A DNA stretch of 64,000 nt from Hydrogenimonas sp. Lineage in GTDB: Bacteria; Campylobacterota; Campylobacteria; Campylobacterales; Hydrogenimonadaceae. This document shows, in pieces, positions 49,011 through 59,103 of this stretch (the first letter of the stretch is position 1; every line of letters begins with the position of its first letter). The notes beneath the pieces are model-generated. The model saw nothing but the letters and a program-made list of their open reading frames with translations, was not told where the DNA came from and ran no database searches. The stretch spans positions 1 to 64,000 of the forward strand of contig WFYC01000076.1 in the NCBI GenBank assembly GCA_015490295.1. Reading direction: 5' to 3'. Position numbers and translations under genes: made by a program.

Positions 49011-49913
49011 TCAGGCTCTTTTCTCTTTGGCTCTTGCAACTGCGACTCCGGCCGTTACGATCAGGCCGATACCGAGCCATGTAAGCGGATCGGGCAGCGG
49101 ATCGCCGATAAAAAGGCCGAGAATTATGGAAAAGAGGATATTACTGTAGCTTACGGCCCCCACGATTCCCGCCTGTGTCACTCCATATGCCTTGGTCATA
49201 TAAAACTGGGCGAGTGTCGCGAAGAGTCCCATAAGCACGATAAAAACCCATGTTTCGGCAGAAGGCACGACAAACTCTCCGAAGAGCATATCGAGCTCCG
49301 GTATATCGACATAGGGGCTGACAGCCATGAGAATGAGCGGTCCGATACTACCTATAACGGTGAACGAAAGGACTATGGCTCTCGTATCGTAGTAGTTTCT
49401 GAGCTCTCTTACCGCCGTGTATGCAAGCGCGGCGCCGGCCCCGCTGAATATGCCGAGCCACGCTGTCTTATCCAGCACCGCCCCGGAAGGTTTGGCGATA
49501 AAAACGATCCCGACAAACCCCAGCACGAGAGCTGCCCATCCGACCCTGCCCATTCTCTCTTTCAGAAAAAGCCACGCAAAAAGGGCTGTAAAAATCGGGG
49601 ATGTTTTGGAGTAGGTCATCGCATCGCCGAGAGGTATATGGGCTATATTGTAAAAAAACGCCAGAAGAGCCAAAAAGCCCATCATCCCTCTAAAGAAGAG
49701 GAGCCACCCTTTCCCTCCTTTGTGCTCCATCGGCCTCTTGATTAGTGTGGCCGCAATCAAAACCGCACCGAAGAGGTTTCTGAAAAAAACGACCTCCAAA
49801 GAGGGCATGCTCTGGCTTAGAATTTTTGCGAAGACTCCCATCAATGCAAACATGAGGGAGGCAAAAAGCATATATCTTATGCCGGCATCTATCCGGCCGA
49901 TACGATCTCTCAA
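49011..49913 (-). CDS. EamA/DMT-superfamily transporter
   Basis: Ten hydrophobic segments; LFASLMFALMGVFAKILSQSMPSLEVVFFRNLFGAVLI. Confidence 0.85.
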   Translation of the reverse strand: MRDRIGRIDAGIRYMLFASLMFALMGVFAKILSQSMPSLEVVFFRNLFGAVLIAATLIKRPMEHKGGKGWLLFFRGMMGFLALLAFFYNIAHIPLGDAMTYSKTSPIFTALFAWLFLKERMGRVGWAALVLGFVGIVFIAKPSGAVLDKTAWLGIFSGAGAALAYTAVRELRNYYDTRAIVLSFTVIGSIGPLILMAVSPYVDIPELDMLFGEFVVPSAETWVFIVLMGLFATLAQFYMTKAYGVTQAGIVGAVSYSNILFSIILGLFIGDPLPDPLTWLGIGLIVTAGVAVARAKEKRA

Positions 49914-49919
49914 AACCCG

Positions 49920-50681
49920 CTATTTCTTCCGTTCCAGGTGTGTCAGTTTGCCTCGGATATCCCCGAACATTATTACATCTTTCAAAAGCGCTTTCCGGGC
50001 AATGAAGTCTCTGCCCAAAGAGAGGTAAAGCTCTCCCCCTTTGGATCCGAAAAGTTTCTGGTAGATCGTCACTTTGAGATAACAGGGCTCATCACCGAGA
50101 CTCTTTTTCAGCTTCTGCCTATCGCCTCCCGTGACGGTCTGTACTCTGACTCGCCCCGTCCTCTTCTCGGCACCGACCGCTTTTAGATCTTTTGCAAAAG
50201 GCTCTTTGCAATCGCCTATAATATCTTTTATATTGAAATATAGCGACAATATATCGTTTTCGGCATAATAGGGCAGCGTCTCGTTCTTCTCGTCCTTCAG
50301 CTTTCCGTCACGATAGTTCTCTTCATGAAAAACGACCCTCTTTGCGGCATGGTCGAAAGTGTAAATCTTGATACGGCGTTTTCCGGATCGTCTTATATCT
50401 TTGGTAAAAGTAGTCGGCAGCAGTCTTCCATCTACGATGACCCCTTTGCTGCCGTATATCTCGACACGCCCTCCGCTAAGAACTTTCGCCAGTCCGGTAG
50501 CTTTGGCTACCATCTTTATCTCGTACTCTCCGCCCTCTTTGGTCAAATAGGCGTCCGACACACCCATCTTTCCGAAGATTCCGTACTCGATCTTGTAGGT
50601 CGCATGTATCGTCTCCGCAAAGAGCAGACCTGAGAACATAATGAACAAAAACACCACTCTCTTCATGCCATATCCTTTCAC
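49920..50681 (-). CDS. DUF3108-like periplasmic protein
   Basis: Signal peptide; ATYKIEYGIFGKMGVSDAYLTKEGGEYEIKMVAKATGLAKVLSGGRVEIYGSKG. Confidence 0.6.
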   Translation of the reverse strand: MKGYGMKRVVFLFIMFSGLLFAETIHATYKIEYGIFGKMGVSDAYLTKEGGEYEIKMVAKATGLAKVLSGGRVEIYGSKGVIVDGRLLPTTFTKDIRRSGKRRIKIYTFDHAAKRVVFHEENYRDGKLKDEKNETLPYYAENDILSLYFNIKDIIGDCKEPFAKDLKAVGAEKRTGRVRVQTVTGGDRQKLKKSLGDEPCYLKVTIYQKLFGSKGGELYLSLGRDFIARKALLKDVIMFGDIRGKLTHLERKK

Positions 50682-50742
50682 TGGCTTATTTAATCACATT
50701 TTCGATAAAATCGTAGTAAATTATTGTGAATCAAAGAGGGAT

Positions 50743-52137
50743 ATGAAAAAGATAGCGATTCTGGGGCAGCCGAATGTCGGAAAAAGCTCCCTTTTCAACC
50801 GTCTTGCCAAAAGACGCATAGCGATAACATCCGAGACGGCGGGTACGACCAGGGACGTCAAAAAGGAGTTTATAGACTTCGACGGCAAAGAGGCCGAGAT
50901 ACTGGATACCGGTGGTATTGACGAGAGTACCGAGCTTTTTAGAAGCGTAAAGAACAAGGCGATAGAAGCCGCAGAAGAGGCCGATATAATACTCTATCTC
51001 GTAGATGGCAAAAAACTTCCTGACGAACGTGACAAGGCGCTCTTTTACAGACTGCAGAGACTCGGCAAGCCTATAGCGCTTGTAATAAACAAGATAGACA
51101 ACGACAAAGAGGAGGAGCGCGCCTGGGAGTTCGGAGAGTTTGGGGCGAAGGAGATGTTCGCTATCTCCGTTTCGCACAACAGAAGGGTCGGGAAGTTGAT
51201 CGAGTGGGTAAAGAGCCACCTCGAAGAGCCGATGCCCCGACTGCGGATCGAAGAGGATGACGCACTCGAAAATCTCATCGATATGTTCGACGAGAGCGGA
51301 ACCCTGAAAGAGGAGGAGGATCTCAAAGAGATAGGGGTGGCTATCATCGGCCGCACGAATGTCGGCAAAAGCTCGCTGCTCAACGCGCTTCTCGGCAGCG
51401 AAAGAGCCGTCGTAAGCGATGTCGCGGGCACTACGATAGACCCGGTAGACGAGAAGATGGTCATAGGCGACAAAACGGTCACATTTGTAGATACGGCCGG
51501 GCTGCGAAGGCGCGGCAAGATACAGGGGATAGAGCGGTACGCCCTGGGGCGCACCCGCCAGATGCTCGAACGTGCGGACATAGCGCTGCTGGTACTCGAT
51601 GCGAGTGCACCTCTTAGCGAACTAGATGAAAAGATAGCCGGCCTGGTGGATGAGTTCAAACTCGGCTGCATCATCGTCTTGAACAAATGGGACGAGGCAC
51701 TCGGCAGCTACGAAGAGATTGTCGATGAACTCAGATACAGATTCAAGTTTCTCTCATGGGCCCCGATCATAACGGTTTCGGCAAAATCGAAAAAGAGAGT
51801 ACATAAAATTTTCGATACGATTTTGAAGGTTTTCGAAAACTATACCAGACACATACCTACAAGAGAGCTGAACGAGGTGATCAAGCAGGCGACGATAAAA
51901 CACCATATTCCGAGCTTCAAAGGCAGACCGGTCAACATACTATTCGCTACACAATACGCGATAAAGCCCCCTAAGATCGCTCTTGTATCCAACAGACCCG
52001 GGGGAATCCACTTCAGTTACATACGCTATCTGACAAACCGATTGCGGGAAAATTTCGATCTCGAAGGCACTCCGGTGATACTGCTGCCGAAAAAACGCGG
52101 AGAAAGAGAGGAGGATGAGAGACAGGAAGGGAGCTGA
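50743..52137 (+). CDS. der: GTPase Der
   Basis: Two G domains: GQPNVGKSSLFNRL and GRTNVGKSSLLNALLGSERAVVSDVAGTT; C-terminal KH-like domain. Confidence 0.95.
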   Translation: MKKIAILGQPNVGKSSLFNRLAKRRIAITSETAGTTRDVKKEFIDFDGKEAEILDTGGIDESTELFRSVKNKAIEAAEEADIILYLVDGKKLPDERDKALFYRLQRLGKPIALVINKIDNDKEEERAWEFGEFGAKEMFAISVSHNRRVGKLIEWVKSHLEEPMPRLRIEEDDALENLIDMFDESGTLKEEEDLKEIGVAIIGRTNVGKSSLLNALLGSERAVVSDVAGTTIDPVDEKMVIGDKTVTFVDTAGLRRRGKIQGIERYALGRTRQMLERADIALLVLDASAPLSELDEKIAGLVDEFKLGCIIVLNKWDEALGSYEEIVDELRYRFKFLSWAPIITVSAKSKKRVHKIFDTILKVFENYTRHIPTRELNEVIKQATIKHHIPSFKGRPVNILFATQYAIKPPKIALVSNRPGGIHFSYIRYLTNRLRENFDLEGTPVILLPKKRGEREEDERQEGS

Positions 52138-52140
52138 CCT

Positions 52141-53850
52141 CTACCCGTTTTTACGACCGAACAACAACCTGTCGACCAGAGACTGGCTGCACTCCTCTCC
52201 GGTGAGGACATAGCACAATTCGTTTATATTCTCCATAATATACTCGACATCGTCAAACGACTCCCTGTCTCCCGCCATGAGTATTCTGTCTCCTATTTTT
52301 ATCGGAAAGTCGGGCTCGGGAAGCAGGATCTCCTCTTCTCCCCTCTTTACATAGAGTATCAGCAGCGGGTTGCTCTTTTTCCAGTCGTCTCTCCTTCTGC
52401 TCAAAACCTCGTAGGGAACCTCTTCACCGCTCTCCCTCATATGGCGAACCAGGGCATAGGCGTGGTTTTCGTCTATGACCGTTTCGAACGTTTCCGGATT
52501 GTTTCCTATATTCTCCTTCATCTCCTCCACGACACGCCTCCCCCACTCTTCACCGCGGTAGTTGATAAGGCGTATAAAACGGTCGGCCAGCGGTCTGGCT
52601 AACGTATTGTATGTCTTTTTCACCATCAGAGTCTCTATGGTTATGACCCTGTCGATCTTCGCCGCCTTGAAGACTACGGCATCGTTGATCCTGTTCTCTC
52701 TGGCTACGGTGTAAATATCGGGGTTTATCCTCTTCGCGGCCATTATTATCGAGAGATTCAGAAGATCGTCTTTCGTCGCCGCGATTATGCAGGCAGCCTC
52801 CTGCACATCGGCTTTTAGAAGTATCTTCTTGTCGTCTGCGTCGCCGACCATCACCTTCTCTCCCCTTTTGGCCTTCGCGGCCTTTTTCGGGCTCGCTTCG
52901 ATGAAGATATAGTCGATGCCCGCCCTTTTTAGGCCGACCTCCAGCGCAGTGCCCATCCTTCCGTATCCGCAAACTATATATTTGCCCTCCTTCGGCAGCC
53001 TATCCTTCCTTCGAAGAACCAGCGGATCGCCGTATACCCACTGCTCGAGCATAAGTAGGGATGGCGATTTGAGAGAAAGATATATCCTTTTTGCGATAAT
53101 CTTGAACGGGTTTTCGACGATATCCGCACCGATCGTCTTGAGGTTCTGCGCATACTCCTCTTCGGTCGCTTCTACTATAACCGTAACGTGTTTGTTCATC
53201 AGTTTGGCCGACAGAGCGACATGAAGATTCATCACGTCATCATTGAAAAGAGATACGACCGCCTTGCAGTTGTGCTTGTGGATTCCGGCGGTTCTGAATA
53301 CGTTGGGGTCTCTTATGTCGCCTACAAGCGCCGGAACTTCTATGGAGTAGTTCTCTAGTGCGAGCAGCTTTATCTTCTCTTCGTTCTTCTCTATGATGAC
53401 ACTGCGTACACCCTCGCTCGTGAGCCTGTCTATAATCGCTTTTGTCATCGAGTTGTAACCGACGAAGATGATAAATGGTTCGTCCATCTTCTTGATTTTC
53501 CTCTGAAACTGCGCAAGCGCTATCTGTGCGGCCAAAACTTTGTCCTGCACGAGCGTTATGATCGAGCCGATGGCGTAGAGCCAACCGATGACCGTAAGGT
53601 AGATGGTAAAGCCTACCCACAGTTTCTGGGGATATGTAAACTGGTAGGGGCTCTCGCCGAAACCGATGGTGGTAGCCATGTAGGATACGAAATAGAAAGC
53701 GTCGAAGAAGCTGAGGTGGTAGGGTCTCCCCTGATCATCAACCCCGGGTATCAGAACCATACCCAGAATAGAGACCGAAAAGGTGGCTATCAGTACGTAC
53801 ATCGGCGTACGCATACGCTTGATAATCAGGTAGAGCGAATTGTTGCGCAA
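52141..53850 (-). CDS. Potassium channel with two RCK (TrkA-N) domains
   Basis: Pore TTIGFGESPYQF; VGYNSMTKAIIDRL and VCGYGRMGTALEVGLKRAGI Rossmann motifs. Confidence 0.85.
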   Translation of the reverse strand: MRNNSLYLIIKRMRTPMYVLIATFSVSILGMVLIPGVDDQGRPYHLSFFDAFYFVSYMATTIGFGESPYQFTYPQKLWVGFTIYLTVIGWLYAIGSIITLVQDKVLAAQIALAQFQRKIKKMDEPFIIFVGYNSMTKAIIDRLTSEGVRSVIIEKNEEKIKLLALENYSIEVPALVGDIRDPNVFRTAGIHKHNCKAVVSLFNDDVMNLHVALSAKLMNKHVTVIVEATEEEYAQNLKTIGADIVENPFKIIAKRIYLSLKSPSLLMLEQWVYGDPLVLRRKDRLPKEGKYIVCGYGRMGTALEVGLKRAGIDYIFIEASPKKAAKAKRGEKVMVGDADDKKILLKADVQEAACIIAATKDDLLNLSIIMAAKRINPDIYTVARENRINDAVVFKAAKIDRVITIETLMVKKTYNTLARPLADRFIRLINYRGEEWGRRVVEEMKENIGNNPETFETVIDENHAYALVRHMRESGEEVPYEVLSRRRDDWKKSNPLLILYVKRGEEEILLPEPDFPIKIGDRILMAGDRESFDDVEYIMENINELCYVLTGEECSQSLVDRLLFGRKNG

Positions 53851-53856
53851 TTTGTT

Positions 53857-54234
53857 CTACCTCTTCGACTTCAGCACATCTCCGGTAAATAGAACAACCG
53901 AGACGATGTTCGCCAAAAGAGCGCCCCCCGAGAGTGAGACTATTGCGGTCACCGCTTCCGTATTGAGACCCGTAACATACTCTCCGAGCGCCCATACCGA
54001 TGCCGCGGCGATAAGCTGTATGTCGGCGACCAGACTTGTAGCAAGAAGCACGGCACCTAGATGGGTTTTGTCTCCGAGTTTGTATATCGTAGCTATCAGG
54101 TTCACGATTATAGCGACGAAAAGCTCATAACGGTTGTGCTGTTCGAGCACAGTAGGGTCTCCGTAGAAGAAACCGAAGTTCATCGTAAGAGCCAATATGA
54201 TGAAAAATCCCGAAATCACCTTCTCCAAATTCAT
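53857..54234 (-). CDS. Small four-TM membrane protein
   Basis: 125 aa hydrophobic ORF adjacent to the K+ channel gene. Confidence 0.55.
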   Translation of the reverse strand: MNLEKVISGFFIILALTMNFGFFYGDPTVLEQHNRYELFVAIIVNLIATIYKLGDKTHLGAVLLATSLVADIQLIAAASVWALGEYVTGLNTEAVTAIVSLSGGALLANIVSVVLFTGDVLKSKR

Positions 54235-54362
54235 CCAAGAGCCTTTGCCTGAAATATTTTCGGTCTGCCGAATCTACCTGAATTGTATTAGGATGTCGAT
54301 TAAACCACACTAAAATGATGATCAGGTATAATTGCCAAAAAATCGGGAAGGACACTGACAGA

Positions 54363-55352
54363 ATGCGAATCGTAAGCGGCATGAGGCCGACCGGAAAACT
54401 CCATCTGGGCCACTACCTCGGAGTTTTGAAAAACTGGACAGAGCTGCAGCAGAAAAACGACTGTCTCTTTTTTGTGGCGGATTGGCACGCCCTCTCTACA
54501 AGCTACGAAGAGAAGCTCAACCTCAAAGCTCTCGGGCGAGACCTGGTAAAGGAGTGGATCGCGGCGGGTATCGATCCGCAGCGCTGCACACTGTTCGTAC
54601 AGAGTGCCGTCAAAGAGCATTCGGAACTCTATCTGCTGCTGAATATGATCACGCCGCTGGGATGGCTCGAGAGAAACCCTACATACAAAGACCAGCTCGA
54701 GCAGATGCGGCACAAAGAGATCCACACGGCGGGGTTTCTGACCTACCCCGTACTTCAGGCCGCCGATATCGTCATCTACAACGCCGACGCCGTTCCCATA
54801 GGTGAAGACCAGAGGCCACATCTGGAGATAGCCAGGGAGATCGTCCGCCGTTTCCACCACCTTTTCGGCTGCGAAATCTTCACCGAGCCAAAAGAGATTC
54901 TGGCCCCAGACTCCAGGCTTCCGGGCCTTGACGGAAGAAAGATGAGCAAGAGCTACAACAACGCCATATATCTCAGCGACACCCCCGAAGAGGTGTGGCA
55001 GAAACTCAGAGGAGCCAAAACCGACCCCCAAAGGGTGCGCAGAAACGATCCGGGCGACCCCGATGTATGCCTGGTGTTCGACTACCACAAGGCGTTGACC
55101 GACGATGTCACTGTTCAGAAGATCAATGCGGACTGCCGTGCGGGATCGATAGGATGCGTAGAGTGTAAAAAGATATGTGCCGCAAGTATAGAGAGAGTTC
55201 TGGAACCCATCAGAGAGAGAAGAGCCGAACTCGACGATGAGACGATAGACGAGATAGTGCGAAACGGCAATATTTCGGCTAAGAAAGAGGCGGCCAAGAC
55301 GATGGAGAGAGTGAACAGGGCCGTTTTTGAGATCGCCTGCGAGACAGAGTAG
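54363..55352 (+). CDS. trpS: Tryptophan-tRNA ligase
   Basis: MRIVSGMRPTGKLHLGHYLGVLKNW (HIGH-like) and GRKMSKSYNN (KMSKS). Confidence 0.95.
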   Translation: MRIVSGMRPTGKLHLGHYLGVLKNWTELQQKNDCLFFVADWHALSTSYEEKLNLKALGRDLVKEWIAAGIDPQRCTLFVQSAVKEHSELYLLLNMITPLGWLERNPTYKDQLEQMRHKEIHTAGFLTYPVLQAADIVIYNADAVPIGEDQRPHLEIAREIVRRFHHLFGCEIFTEPKEILAPDSRLPGLDGRKMSKSYNNAIYLSDTPEEVWQKLRGAKTDPQRVRRNDPGDPDVCLVFDYHKALTDDVTVQKINADCRAGSIGCVECKKICAASIERVLEPIRERRAELDDETIDEIVRNGNISAKKEAAKTMERVNRAVFEIACETE

Positions 55353-55525
55353 AGTTCACACCGCTCTTCACCTATCCGGGAAGAGTCCGATCTTCCCGAA
55401 ACCTACAATACAATTATCGACTTTATCGGTATCTCCGAACTTCACATATTCTGAAACACTATAGGACCCGTCTCGTTCACTAAAGAGTGCTAAAATCGTG
55501 CTTGAAAGTCTTCTCTTCTTAGATC

Positions 55526-56038
55526 CTAAAATTTATATTGGATTCCGATACCCGACTGAATATAGTAGTCCACCCGATCCATCTGGGTTACCATGTAGCG
55601 GAAAAATATATCTATATCGAACCTTTTATGCACCGGAAACAGAACACCGGCTTCTCCACCGTAAACCAGGCCGTTCTCTTCATATGTTCCGATTTTGTAG
55701 TTTGCGTAACCTGCTGCAACCCCTATGAAGGGCTTGAACCGTTCATAATCCGTAGGAATAAAGTAATCGAGCGTTCCGTTGAACATATATTGTGATATTG
55801 TGGCACCCCTGTAGCTGCTGTCCGCTATACCGTCGAGAAGGAGTAAAACCCTGTACTCATCTGTCTGAGCACCAATGCGCAGCGCAGCAGCAGCCGACGA
55901 ATCGGTATAACTATCCCCCAAAGCGGTCTCTTTTGCACTGATGCCGTGATATTTACCCTCGACACCTATAAGGCTCTCAGCCTGAATATGCAGCGACAAA
56001 AAAGTTGCAGCGATCAGACAACCGATGATTTTTTTCAT
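55526..56038 (-). CDS. Outer-membrane beta-barrel protein (porin-like)
   Basis: Signal peptide, alternating strand pattern, C-terminal YYIQSGIGIQYKF. Confidence 0.65.
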   Translation of the reverse strand: MKKIIGCLIAATFLSLHIQAESLIGVEGKYHGISAKETALGDSYTDSSAAAALRIGAQTDEYRVLLLLDGIADSSYRGATISQYMFNGTLDYFIPTDYERFKPFIGVAAGYANYKIGTYEENGLVYGGEAGVLFPVHKRFDIDIFFRYMVTQMDRVDYYIQSGIGIQYKF

Positions 56039-56168
56039 TTATATACCCTTTTGAATAAATTTCGTAAATTTATTATAATAGAGAAATTCTTAATTATAGT
56101 CGTTTGCCAAAAAACACTTTATATCACAACACACCATAAAGCCATATCGGCAAGAGGGAAAAAAGTTT

Positions 56169-56519
56169 ATGAAACCCTACCTCGGAAAACGGAAGCTTCT
56201 GAAAATTTATATCGGCAACGAAGATACATTCGAAGGCAGACCTCTTTGGGAGGTTCTTTTGCAGAGAGCGAAAGAGAGCGGAATAGCCGGTGCGACGGTA
56301 ATGAAAGCGGTTGCCGGCATCGGGGCCCATTCGCAGGTACACGCTTTCAACGTATGGGTCTTGAAGCAGAAACTGCCGCTGATCGTCGAGATTATAGAGA
56401 CGGAGGAGAAGATTTCAGGATTTATGGAGAGTGTAAACGGAGTGATCGAAGAGGGGCTCGTGACTTTGAGCGATGTCGAAGTTATATCCTACAAGCATCC
56501 CGCATTCGGGAAGAAGTAG
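56169..56519 (+). CDS. DUF190-family protein
   Basis: RKLLKIYIGNEDTFEGRPLWEVLLQRAKESGIAGATVMKAVAGIGAHSQVH. Confidence 0.85.
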   Translation: MKPYLGKRKLLKIYIGNEDTFEGRPLWEVLLQRAKESGIAGATVMKAVAGIGAHSQVHAFNVWVLKQKLPLIVEIIETEEKISGFMESVNGVIEEGLVTLSDVEVISYKHPAFGKK

Positions 56520-56899
56520 TGCAGATCTCGCTGCTGCTCGCCATCGGTGCCGGAGGATTTATCGGCGCGGTTTTGCGGTATCTTGTGAGTGGATGGGTAC
56601 AGAAATTTTCCGCATCGCTCTTTCCGGTAGGAACCCTGAGCGTAAACATAATAGGAAGCTTCATAATAGGGTTCGCCGTTTTATATTTTGAAAACGTTGT
56701 GGCACCTCACCAAAAAGCGCTGGTCATAACCGGACTTCTAGGAGCTCTGACCACATTTTCCACCTTCTCTCTGGAGACGGTTACGATGCTCCAAAGCGGT
56801 CTTTGGGGGCGGGCTGCAGCCAACGTTACACTCAATGCCGCACTCTGTATCACAGCGACAATATTGGGAATGGCACTTTTCAAACGGCTGTACGGTTGA
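56519..56899 (+). CDS. crcB: Fluoride channel CrcB/Fluc
   Basis: LLAIGAGGFIGAVLRYLVSGW; GFAVLYF; TGLLGALTTFSTFSLET. GTG start overlaps the DUF190 stop by one base. Confidence 0.9.
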   Translation: MQISLLLAIGAGGFIGAVLRYLVSGWVQKFSASLFPVGTLSVNIIGSFIIGFAVLYFENVVAPHQKALVITGLLGALTTFSTFSLETVTMLQSGLWGRAAANVTLNAALCITATILGMALFKRLYG

Positions 56900-56947
56900 A
56901 TCGTTTTATAGCATCATATAAAAAACACCACAACAAAGGGTCTGTAG

Positions 56948-57766
56948 ATGAAGATATATCAGGATGAAAACCTTTTGAAACATCCAATAAACAGCGCTAT
57001 GGCCTATAGCTGGGCAGCCATAAACGGAAACTGGAAAAACAGCGTCGTCATAGCCCTGGCACTACTGGTACTCTCGCTTTTGCAGATCATACCTTTTCTG
57101 GGATTAATCTTTGGAGTCGTCCAGTCTGTCATACTCTACTCCATGGGGTACTGGGTAGCCGACCGCCTGAAGTGGGGCAGCGACGTAGAGTCGTTCAGAA
57201 GCCGGATGAGAGATGAGAGTGAACGTTCGATCATATTCGAGTTTCTGACACCGGCAGCAGGCTTTTATGTAGGCTTTATGCTCTTTTCCATCGTGATGGC
57301 CCTGATTACGCTCGCTATATTCTGGCTGTCAGGCGGTTTTGAAATGGTTGTTCAGCTGCAGCAACCACTTGGAGTCAATGTCACACCTGAGCAGATGTAT
57401 GCATTTTATGCTCAAATTTTTGCGTTCTCATCTCCAGCCATACTCTTCATCCTGATAACTTCACTCTTTTTCGGCTACGTGTGGCCCTTAGTTTACGGTT
57501 ACGCCCTGCAGCAGCGTTCGTTCACGGACGCCATAAATGCCGTCTTTATGCTCTTCTCCACAACTTTTTGGAAAGCATCCTTCACCGCATCTTATTTCAA
57601 GCTGGTCTCTATCTGGATGATCGTACTATTCGGTGCGGCGATCCTGATGAGCTTTACACTCGCTGCTTTTGTTCTGTTTCCACTCTTCATCCTGATTTTG
57701 ATGTGGACGGTCTATTTTACATCCATCGTATCGGCTGAGGCATACAATATGAGCGACGATATCTGA
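56948..57766 (+). CDS. Multi-TM membrane protein of unknown function
   Basis: Several TM segments, good start context, single long ORF. Confidence 0.65.
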   Translation: MKIYQDENLLKHPINSAMAYSWAAINGNWKNSVVIALALLVLSLLQIIPFLGLIFGVVQSVILYSMGYWVADRLKWGSDVESFRSRMRDESERSIIFEFLTPAAGFYVGFMLFSIVMALITLAIFWLSGGFEMVVQLQQPLGVNVTPEQMYAFYAQIFAFSSPAILFILITSLFFGYVWPLVYGYALQQRSFTDAINAVFMLFSTTFWKASFTASYFKLVSIWMIVLFGAAILMSFTLAAFVLFPLFILILMWTVYFTSIVSAEAYNMSDDI

Positions 57767-57848
57767 ACGTAAAGAGATTTTGAGTAAAATATCGGCTAAT
57801 CCGTAACGGTCAACTGACAATACACCATCTCAACCTTCAAGGAAACAA

Positions 57849-59093
57849 ATGGTCGATCTTCGGCAGATTGAAAAAGATTTCGATAGAGTCTCCGCCTCGC
57901 TGAAACGGCGCGGAGTGGATGAAAAGAGTCTGGAGAGGCTGAAAGTCCTCTTCGAAGAGAAAAAAGATGTTCAACAAAGGCTGGAAGCGTCACAGGCCGA
58001 ACAGAACAAAATGAGCAGACTTTTCGGTCAGTACAAAAAAGAGGGAAAAGATATTACGCAGTTACAGAGAGAGGTTGCCGAAAACAAAGAGAGGATATCC
58101 ACTCTTAACGAGGAACTCAGGCTTCTTGAAGAGCGCCTGTTTGAACTCGCCTCCTCGATTCCGAACATTCCCGACCCCGACGTACCGGACGGAGAGAGCG
58201 AAGAGGAGAATGTGGAGCTTGAACGGATCCTGGAGCCCAAAAACTTCCCTTTCTCCCCCAAAGAGCACTGGGAGCTGGCGGAGATAAACGGGTGGATCGA
58301 CTTCGAAAGGGGTGTAAAGATCGCAAAAAGCCGTTTCAGTGCCCTCAGGTACGAAGGAGCCAGAATCGAAAGAGCCCTGATAAACTACATGCTAGACTTC
58401 AACCGCAGCCGCGGATTCGAAGAGGTATGCGTCCCCTTCATGGCCAACTCGGAGTCGCTTTTCGGAACGGGCCAGCTTCCAAAGTTTGCCGACGACCTCT
58501 TTAAAATAGAGGGGGAGGATCTATACATGATTCCCACGGCGGAAGTTCCTGTAACCAATCTTTTCAGAGACGAAATTCTTAAAGCCGAAGATCTTCCGAT
58601 TCGGCTCACTTCCTATACTCCGTGCTTCAGAAAGGAGGCGGGTTCGGCCGGAAGAGATACCAGAGGGATGATACGCCAGCACCAGTTCGACAAGGTTGAG
58701 CTTGTCTGCATCGCGACCGAGGGGCAGAGTGACGAAATATTCGAAGAGATGGTGGCATGCGCCTCCGATCTGCTGACATCTTTGGGTCTTCCCCACAGAA
58801 AGATGCTCCTATGCGCGGGCGACATGGGGTTTAGCGCCGCAAAAACCGTCGATCTGGAGGTCTGGCTTCCGGGACAGGGAAAATACAGGGAAATCAGCTC
58901 CATATCCAACACGAGGGATTTTCAAGCACGCCGGGCAAAGATCCGCTATAAAGAGGATAAGAGAAACCGGCTGGCAAATACGCTCAACGGCTCCAGCCTG
59001 GCGGTAGGCCGGACCCTTATCGCCATAATGGAAAACTACCAGCAAGAGGATGGGTCGATCCTGATCCCGAAAGTACTCAGAGACTACCTGTAG
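57849..59093 (+). CDS. serS: Serine-tRNA ligase
   Basis: N-terminal coiled coil, [51 protein letters not shown]. Confidence 0.96.
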   Translation: MVDLRQIEKDFDRVSASLKRRGVDEKSLERLKVLFEEKKDVQQRLEASQAEQNKMSRLFGQYKKEGKDITQLQREVAENKERISTLNEELRLLEERLFELASSIPNIPDPDVPDGESEEENVELERILEPKNFPFSPKEHWELAEINGWIDFERGVKIAKSRFSALRYEGARIERALINYMLDFNRSRGFEEVCVPFMANSESLFGTGQLPKFADDLFKIEGEDLYMIPTAEVPVTNLFRDEILKAEDLPIRLTSYTPCFRKEAGSAGRDTRGMIRQHQFDKVELVCIATEGQSDEIFEEMVACASDLLTSLGLPHRKMLLCAGDMGFSAAKTVDLEVWLPGQGKYREISSISNTRDFQARRAKIRYKEDKRNRLANTLNGSSLAVGRTLIAIMENYQQEDGSILIPKVLRDYL

Positions 59094-59103
59094 GAGATGA
59101 CTC

